A stretch of DNA of 64,000 nucleotides from positions 1-64,000 of the forward strand of contig CAZDOO010000015.1 of assembly GCA_964507045.1 (NCBI GenBank), in the 5' to 3' direction. The position numbers were made by a program, and so were the translations under genes. Shown here in pieces: positions 58,784 to 64,000 of this stretch. The notes under the pieces are model-generated. The model searched no databases. It was not told the DNA's origin and saw only the letters and a program-made list of their open reading frames with translations. This DNA is from UBA8199 sp964507045 (GTDB taxonomy: Bacteria; Verrucomicrobiota; Verrucomicrobiia; Limisphaerales; UBA8199). Position 1 is the first letter of the stretch. Each line of letters begins with the position of its first letter.

Positions 58784-60346
58784 ATGAACTCAAATCAGAC
58801 ACCTCACTCCTGCAATTGTGGCTGCTGCGCGGCGGCAGGCGGCTGGAACCGGCGCGACTTCCTCTTCCGCGTCGGCGCGGCGGCCGCCGCCGGGCTGGCG
58901 TTTCCGGCCTTGGACGCCTTTGCGGCTGATCCGGCCCTGGCGCTGCCGGTGCGCGGCCCGCTGCCGCTGAAGCCGCTCAAGGTGCAGCCGGTGTTGACTT
59001 ACGCGCTGCCCCAGCGGCGTGAACACACCAGTTGGCGTTCGTGGGGCGGGATTCAGACCGAGCCGGATGTGACCGCCGAGAAGAACCGCATCAGCGCCGA
59101 GCTGGCCAAGCTTAAGGCCAAAGCGGACTTCGCGCTGGAGATTCTGCCGCTGGCGGCAGTCGCGAACGTGAAGGACGCTGCCGCCGCTGCCCAGGGGGAT
59201 TATGACACGATGCTGGTTTATGCCGCCGGCGGCGGAGGCGACATCCTGCAGAAGCTCATATCACCGCAGAAGTCCAACCTCATGTTCCTGCGCCACGACA
59301 CCGGCCCGGTCTATCTGTGGTATGAGATTGCGCACCCCCATCTCCTTCGCAAGACCGTGGACGAGTTCGACCGGACCGGCATGGACTTGAACGACGTCGT
59401 GGTGGACAAGCCTGACGAGCTGCTCTGGCGGTTCCGGGCCTTGCACGGGTTGAAGAACACGCTCGGCAAGCGCATCGTGGCCATCGGCGGCGCCGGCGGC
59501 TGGGGTGCCGGCGGCCGGAAAGCCCCCGAGATCGCCCGCAACCTCTGGAAGCTGGACATCGTGGATTATAGCTACAAGGACCTCGAACCGCGCCTCAAAG
59601 CCGCCCGGCAGGACGCCCAGTTGGTCAAGCGCTGCGAGGCCGCCGCCGGCCGCTACCTGGCGCAGGCGCGCGTGTCGCTCCACACGGCCCGCGCGTTCAT
59701 GAACAACGCCTTTGTGCTGACGGAGGTGATGAAGGATATCATGGACGAGGCGCACACGGATGCCATCACGGTTCACGGTTGCATGGGGACGATAATGGGG
59801 ATGTCCGAGACCACAGCGTGCATGCCCTTGAGCTTCCTGAATGACGACGGCTATCTCGCCTTCTGCGAATCGGACTTCGTGGTCATCCCCTCGGGCATTC
59901 TGCTGCACTACATCTCCGGCAAGCCGGTGTTTCTCAACGATCCGACCTTCCCGCACGACAATGTCGTCACGCTGGCCCATTGCACGGCTCCGCGCAAAAT
60001 GGATGGCCGGAAGCCCGAGCGCGTCAAGATCCTCACCCACTTTGAATCCGATTACGGCGCCGCGCCCAAGGTGGAGATGAAGCTGGGCCAGGTGTGTACG
60101 AACCTCGTGCCGGACTTCGACTGCAAGCAATGGGTTGGCTTTGAGGGCAAGATCGTCGGCAACCCATTCCTCGACATCTGCCGCTCGCAGATTGACGTGA
60201 AGGTGCAGGGCGACGGCCAGGCCCTCCTCCAGGAGATGAAAGGGTTCCACTGGATGATGTCCTACGGCAATTACCTGCGCGAGACCGGCTACGCCCTCAA
60301 GAAGCTCGGCGTGGACCTCCACGACGTGAGCACTGCCAAGGTGTAG
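58784..60346 (+). CDS. Tat-exported sugar-isomerase-like protein
   Basis: 520 residues. After a Cys-rich leader (SCNCGCCAAAGG) comes a twin-arginine signal NRRDFLFRVGAAAAAGLAFP. The C-terminal half resembles the L-fucose/L-arabinose isomerase-like fold, where metal-binding Glu/Asp/His lie in HGCMGTIMGMSETTACMPLS, FLNDDGYLAFCESDF and LAHCTAPRKM. Such proteins are normally cytoplasmic, so export with a folded metal site through Tat is notable. An ATG at 58721 would add 21 residues. The shorter start puts the RR pair nearer the N-terminus. Substrate unknown. Confidence 0.7.
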   Translation: MNSNQTPHSCNCGCCAAAGGWNRRDFLFRVGAAAAAGLAFPALDAFAADPALALPVRGPLPLKPLKVQPVLTYALPQRREHTSWRSWGGIQTEPDVTAEKNRISAELAKLKAKADFALEILPLAAVANVKDAAAAAQGDYDTMLVYAAGGGGDILQKLISPQKSNLMFLRHDTGPVYLWYEIAHPHLLRKTVDEFDRTGMDLNDVVVDKPDELLWRFRALHGLKNTLGKRIVAIGGAGGWGAGGRKAPEIARNLWKLDIVDYSYKDLEPRLKAARQDAQLVKRCEAAAGRYLAQARVSLHTARAFMNNAFVLTEVMKDIMDEAHTDAITVHGCMGTIMGMSETTACMPLSFLNDDGYLAFCESDFVVIPSGILLHYISGKPVFLNDPTFPHDNVVTLAHCTAPRKMDGRKPERVKILTHFESDYGAAPKVEMKLGQVCTNLVPDFDCKQWVGFEGKIVGNPFLDICRSQIDVKVQGDGQALLQEMKGFHWMMSYGNYLRETGYALKKLGVDLHDVSTAKV

Positions 60347-60428
60347 ACTGAGATGGTTCTTCAGTGGCGGGGTGGGGGGCTGCAGCCAAAGAAGCCTTTA
60401 TCCTTGAACGCCACTGGCGGCGGCTGGA

Positions 60429-60980
60429 TCAAGAGCGCACGGGCTTATCGGCTCCGGGCTTGAGGACAGGGAACTCGATGTCGGTGCGGGCGACCGAGTT
60501 GAAGTAGTTGGTGAAAATGTTCAGCGCGATATTGGAGACGATTTCAGCGATGAGGGCATCGGTGAACCCGGCTCGCTGAAGCGTTTGCAGGTCAGCGTCG
60601 CTGATCTCGCCGCGCTGGATGGCAACAGCTTGCGCGAACCGCAGCAGAGCATGGGTTTCCGGGTCGGTGGAGGTCGCCCGGCGTGCGGAGCGGATTTCGG
60701 CATCATTGAGGCCCAGGCTTCGGGCGAGGGCGTAGTGGGCGGAGAGACAATACCGGGCGCCATTGATTTCAGCGATCGTCAGAGCCAGCAGTTCGCGCTG
60801 GCGCGGTGTGAGCTGGCCTTGGGCCAGCGCCCCGGCACCGGCGACATAAGCCTGGAGGGCTGCCGGCGAATTGGCGAGCCGGTGCAGAAAATTGCAGTCC
60901 GGCGGCAGTGACGACTGGAGCGGGGGGCGGTCGGAAGCTGCCCCGTCAAGGCCCGAGGGGACAGAAGCAAGTCGTACCAT
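60429..60980 (-). CDS. Carboxymuconolactone decarboxylase/AhpD-family protein
   Basis: 183 residues. The CMD core is LTPRQRELLALTIAEINGAR followed by YCLSAHYALARSLGL. The family's redox site is E-X-N-X-C-X-X-C-X3-H, but here the first Cys position is Ala/Arg (ARYCLSAH) and only one Cys remains. It may therefore act as a one-Cys peroxidase or have lost peroxidase activity. The ATG at 60980 matches the usual start of relatives, and longer starts (61028, 61061) look unlikely. Confidence 0.8.
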   Translation of the reverse strand: MVRLASVPSGLDGAASDRPPLQSSLPPDCNFLHRLANSPAALQAYVAGAGALAQGQLTPRQRELLALTIAEINGARYCLSAHYALARSLGLNDAEIRSARRATSTDPETHALLRFAQAVAIQRGEISDADLQTLQRAGFTDALIAEIVSNIALNIFTNYFNSVARTDIEFPVLKPGADKPVRS

Positions 60981-61218
60981 AGGCTTTAGATCGTGTGTTT
61001 GGAGGCAGGTAAACAAGGATCGTGCCATGCCGAAAGGTGCCCGCAAGTGCTTGAAAACCAACAGAAACCGCAGCGGGAGGCGACGTGAAGCGCCTGACGA
61101 CTTATCGTCACAACAAGATATGGTAACGAACTAATGCAATCTCCACGTCCGGCCAGCAGGCCGGAGGGAATCGCGATGACTGTCTCGTGGCAGGGTAAAA
61201 CCCGCTGGGGAAAGGCCG

Positions 61219-62853
61219 CTAACCAGAGGCCGAATCCGGGCGTTTCAGGCCGAACTTCTTCATGCGCGAAACCAGGGTGGTAGGCTTGAGGCCCAGCAAT
61301 TCCGCGGCACCCCGCGCGCCGTGAACCCTCCAGCCGGATCTATCGAGCGCAGCCAGCATATTCTCCCGCTCCCGCTGGAGCCGTTCGCTCTCGGTTATAA
61401 TCGGCGGTTCGGCGCCGGCGGCGCCGGGCAGCGGGGGCGGGGGCGGAGTGGTCAGGTCAGCCTGGGACAGGTCGAATTGAAGCACGCCCTTCTGGGTGAG
61501 AATGAGGGCGCGCTCGACGGCGTTTTGCAGCTCCCGGACGTTCCCGGGCCAGTCATAGCTTTGCAGCATCCGCGCATGGGCTTCGGTGAACCGGGGCAGT
61601 GGGAGGTGGAGGCGTCGGGCGGCCTGCTGGAGGAAATGCGCCGCCAGCAGCGGGATATCCGCCTGACGGTCGCGCAGCGGCGGCACCTCGATGGGAAACA
61701 CGTTAAGGCGGTAATAAAAGTCCTGGCGGAAGCGGCCCTCCTCCGTGTCCTTCTTAAGGTCGCGATTGGAGGCGGCGATGATGCGGACGTCCACGTTGCG
61801 CGTCTTTTCCTCGCCCACGCGCTCGTACTGCTTCTCTTGCAAGACGCGCAGGAACTTGCTCTGGAGGCCGGAGGGGACTTCGCCGACCTCATCGAGAAAG
61901 AGCGTGCCGCCGTGGGCTGCTTCAAAGCGCCCGGCGCGGTCTTTGATCGCGCCGGTGAAGGCGCCTTTGACATGGCCAAAGAACTCGCTCTCGTAGAGCT
62001 CCCGGGGCACGGAGGCGCAGTTGACGCGAATCAGCGGGTGCTCGGCCCGGCGGCTGAGGCGGTGGACTTCGCGAGCGACGAGTTCCTTGCCGGTGCCGGA
62101 TTCGCCCAGGATAAGCACCGAAGCGTCCGTAGGCGCAACCAGCTCGATCTGGCGGAGCAACTGCTGGATGGCTGGCGTTTGGCCGATGATGTCGCCGAAA
62201 GCCTGGGCCTCGCGAACTTCCTCCTGGAGGTAGGTGTTCTCCAGCTCGAGATGCGTCCGGAGCCGCTCGATTTCCTCGAAGGCGCGGGCATTGATAATCG
62301 CCCCGGCGATTTCATCCGCAAAGATGCGCAGCCAGACGGGACCCTCTTCGGGGGTCGGGATGGTGGTGAAGATGGCCAGCACGCCGAGGATTTCGTGCTT
62401 AAACCTTATGGGCTGTATATTGAGGCCGCTGATATGCTGGCGCGCGGCCCATTGGTAGCGGCGCAGCCAGGAGGGATCTTCGGCAAGGTCCTTCACCACG
62501 ATGGCCTCGCCGCTGGCACCCACCCGGCCGATCTTGCCAACCCCCAGCGGGATGCGGGAAAATTCACCGTCCACCCGCGACCAATCGGGTCGCTCATCGG
62601 AGCCGGGAGCGCCGGCGCTGGCCACCAAGTGGAGGCAGGAGGCGCGGTCCGGGCAACGGGTGGCCATGTGACAGGAGGCGCAAAGGTCGCCCTGATCAAC
62701 CAGCCAGATTCGGGCCAGGGCAATATGGGGCCGCTCCGCCAGTAGGGAAACAACCCGGTCCAGGAGTTCGTCCACGTGGCGGATCTGCGCTAACTCGAGC
62801 AGCCGGTCTCTCAGGGAGTCAAATTCCGGCTTATAATCGGCGCTCAACAACAT
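61219..62853 (-). CDS. Sigma-54-dependent activator with Cys-rich GAF domain (FhlA/NorR-like)
   Basis: 544 residues. An N-terminal GAF domain (around 1-190) contains CASCHMATRCPDRASCLHLV, four Cys that could bind an Fe-S cluster or heme. A coiled coil precedes the AAA+ domain: GESGTGKELVAREV (Walker A), GAFTGAIKDRAG (sigma-54 loop), GTLFLDEVGEV (Walker B), and RQDFYYRLNVFPIEVPPLRD. The C-terminal Fis-type helix-turn-helix ends GLKPTTLVSRMKKFGLKRP. It should activate a sigma-54 promoter, and one stands 170 bp away in the divergent region. The ATG at 62853 gives the family start. Confidence 0.94.
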   Translation of the reverse strand: MLLSADYKPEFDSLRDRLLELAQIRHVDELLDRVVSLLAERPHIALARIWLVDQGDLCASCHMATRCPDRASCLHLVASAGAPGSDERPDWSRVDGEFSRIPLGVGKIGRVGASGEAIVVKDLAEDPSWLRRYQWAARQHISGLNIQPIRFKHEILGVLAIFTTIPTPEEGPVWLRIFADEIAGAIINARAFEEIERLRTHLELENTYLQEEVREAQAFGDIIGQTPAIQQLLRQIELVAPTDASVLILGESGTGKELVAREVHRLSRRAEHPLIRVNCASVPRELYESEFFGHVKGAFTGAIKDRAGRFEAAHGGTLFLDEVGEVPSGLQSKFLRVLQEKQYERVGEEKTRNVDVRIIAASNRDLKKDTEEGRFRQDFYYRLNVFPIEVPPLRDRQADIPLLAAHFLQQAARRLHLPLPRFTEAHARMLQSYDWPGNVRELQNAVERALILTQKGVLQFDLSQADLTTPPPPPLPGAAGAEPPIITESERLQRERENMLAALDRSGWRVHGARGAAELLGLKPTTLVSRMKKFGLKRPDSASG

Positions 62854-62932
62854 CCCTAGTCTTATAGAATACGGGTGCCGGAAAGGCAACTCTTTGCGGT
62901 GGCGAGCACTGGTTTTTCGCATCCTGGGGGCA

Positions 62933-62958
62933 CGAAAGTTCGCAATTGCGAAGTTTCG
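62933..62958. promoter_or_regulatory. Palindrome, candidate enhancer (UAS) for the sigma-54 activator
   Basis: A 26-bp inverted repeat, CGAAAGTTCGCAA facing TTGCGAAGTTTCG, with one mismatched pair. It lies 68-93 bases upstream of the -24/-12 promoter, the distance at which sigma-54 activators bind. Confidence 0.6.
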
Positions 62959-63025
62959 TCGAGCGCAGGCTGGCGCTACGCAGCTGAAAGCCCCGTAAAA
63001 GCGGGTATTTCGGGCGGGTGTTGAA

Positions 63026-63040
63026 TGGCACGCCCTCTGC
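63026..63040 (+). promoter_or_regulatory. Sigma-54 (-24/-12) promoter
   Basis: TGGCACG-CCCT-CTGC matches the sigma-54 consensus TGGCACG-N4-TTGC at every key position, with GG and GC exactly 10 bases apart. It points toward the complex-I-like gene starting 55 bases downstream. Confidence 0.8.
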
Positions 63041-63094
63041 GTAGGCTGCGCCGGGAAGTGGCCGCGAGCGGCTTCAGAATTCCCACCGACAGCC

Positions 63095-64000
63095 GTGATT
63101 TTAGTTCCAGCAATGATTCTCGGCCCCATCGCCATCGGCGCGGGGCTGCTGTGTTTGAAGGCCGACCGGTTTCGCAAGATTCTGGTGGGCGCAGTCACGC
63201 TTTTGGCGTGCGGCGGAGTGCTGGCGCTGGCGATGCGGCCGCTGCCAGCCGGCTGGGAAAGCGGCCTGCCGCTGAACCATCATTGGCTGAGCGTCGCGAT
63301 GATGCTCATTGAAGGCGGGATGGGGCTCTATGTGATTTACGTTGGCGTACGGGCTCGCCGCCCGCTCATTGTGGCGCTCATGCTGGCACAAGCGGGGCTG
63401 ATGGCGTGGCTGGAGTGGGCGCATGGGGCGGAGCTAACAGCGTCCCAGAACTTTCTGGTGGACAAGTTCTCCATCATCATGGCTCTGATCAACGGCTTGG
63501 TGGGCGGAGGGATATGCCTGTATGCGCTGGGTTACATGCGGGAGTATCACGAGCTCGCTCATCGCGAGGTGGCGGATCGGCGCCCGTTGTTCTTTGCGCT
63601 GCTGTTCGTCTTCATGGGGGCGATGTTCGGGATTATCTTCAGCAACAACCTGCTGTGGCTCTTCCTGTTCTGGGAGATTACGACGCTCTGCTCGTTCCTG
63701 TTAATCGGCTACACCCAGACTGCGGAGGCGCGGCGGAATGCCCTGCGGGCGCTGGTGATGAATCTGGCCGGCGGGCTGGCGTTCGCGTTGGCGATCGTCT
63801 GGTTCCAGCGCCGGAGCGGGAGCGTCGAATTGCAGGTGCTGATCACCTCCAAGCACTCGCTGGCGCTGCTGCCGGCGGCGCTGCTCTGTTTTGCGGGCAT
63901 CACCAAATCGGCGCAACTGCCCTTCTCCAGTTGGCTGCTGGGCGCGATGGTGGCCCCCACCCCGGTGTCGGCGCTGCTGCACTCCAGCACGATGGTGAAG
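63095..64000 (+). CDS. NuoL/EchA-like proton-conducting membrane subunit (partial)
   Basis: 302 codons, continuing past the window end with no stop. It has about seven hydrophobic helices in this part. Conserved antiporter-like blocks are NNLLWLFLFWEITTLCSFLL, ALRALVMNLAGGLAFALAI, and GITKSAQLPFSSWLLGAMVA with PTPVSALLHSSTMVK. Such subunits pump H+ or Na+ in complex I and in group-4 membrane hydrogenases (Ech, Mbh, Hyf/Hyc). The sigma-54 control and FhlA-like activator favour the hydrogenase or related ferredoxin-driven complex. The start may be GTG 63095 or ATG 63113. Confidence 0.88.
   Translation, partial: MILVPAMILGPIAIGAGLLCLKADRFRKILVGAVTLLACGGVLALAMRPLPAGWESGLPLNHHWLSVAMMLIEGGMGLYVIYVGVRARRPLIVALMLAQAGLMAWLEWAHGAELTASQNFLVDKFSIIMALINGLVGGGICLYALGYMREYHELAHREVADRRPLFFALLFVFMGAMFGIIFSNNLLWLFLFWEITTLCSFLLIGYTQTAEARRNALRALVMNLAGGLAFALAIVWFQRRSGSVELQVLITSKHSLALLPAALLCFAGITKSAQLPFSSWLLGAMVAPTPVSALLHSSTMVK

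Noticed and set aside
1..64000. rRNA, tRNA genes or CRISPR arrays
   Set aside because: No cloverleaf with a GTTCGAAT-type T-loop, no rRNA blocks, and no regularly spaced identical repeats of CRISPR length were seen; a tRNA scan would settle this.

Overview
The window is high-GC bacterial chromosome and looks like Verrucomicrobiota, most likely a Limisphaerales/Pedosphaera-type genome. The clues are a short secreted protein with the FTLIELLVVIAIIAILAALL pseudopilin start, many Tat- and lipoprotein-exported hydrolases, a DUF6600-type lipoprotein, a ruvC-ruvA-DUF374 cluster, an argCJBDF set, and dispersed palindromic and 'GTTCGATGTTCGA'-type repeats. Taxonomy is inferred from gene content only; there is no rRNA in the window.

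Layout. 1-390: dispersed repeat copy A. 0.4-4.3 kb: MFS transporter, then convergent ruvC-ruvA-lysophospholipid acyltransferase-exonuclease. 4.4-10.6 kb: DUF6600 lipoprotein, secreted nucleoside hydrolase, Tat-type DegT aminotransferase and a divergent Fe-S aldo/keto reductase. 10.9-21.7 kb: housekeeping and RNA-related genes (NYN-LOTUS, HI0933 flavoprotein, S21 with a small zinc-finger protein, SUI1, YajQ, DEAD helicase with an L7Ae-like partner, ABC-F, RluA, DPM1-like, peroxiredoxin). 22-25.7 kb: an internally duplicated membrane protein and a YncE/phosphoesterase lipoprotein. 25.7-26.2 kb: repeat copy B. 26.2-30 kb: a LuxE-MFS-LuxC fatty-aldehyde operon. 30-31 kb: QueD and a pseudopilin. 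31.3-37.1 kb: a tightly coupled carbamoyltransferase-radical SAM-HAD-DHS-like-PfkB cluster. 37.1-42.5 kb: two bPH-domain membrane proteins, a sialidase-like/hydrolase fusion and a sulfatase.

42.6-53 kb is the arginine block (argC, argJ, a hypothetical gene, argB, argD, argF, all on the minus strand). Between argB and argD it is split by about 3.7 kb of mobile and repeat DNA. That DNA is a small integron: a truncated intI, an attI-like simple site, and three or four cassettes with attC sites that can be folded by eye. Next to it are a four-helix-bundle gene fragment, a run of hairpins and a third palindrome of the repeat family.

53-64 kb: rplM-rpsI, lspA, a RluD-type synthase, a 2-oxoacid:ferredoxin oxidoreductase (korAB), a Tat-exported sugar-isomerase-like protein, an AhpD-like protein, and a sigma-54 activator. 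The activator is divergent from a complex-I-like/group-4-hydrogenase membrane subunit that runs off the window end. A textbook -24/-12 promoter and an upstream palindrome lie between the last two.

The most unusual items are the integron inside the arg cluster, the carbamoyltransferase cluster, the LuxE/LuxC operon without luciferase, the sigma-54 module, and the recurring giant palindromes built on an 11-bp tandem unit.
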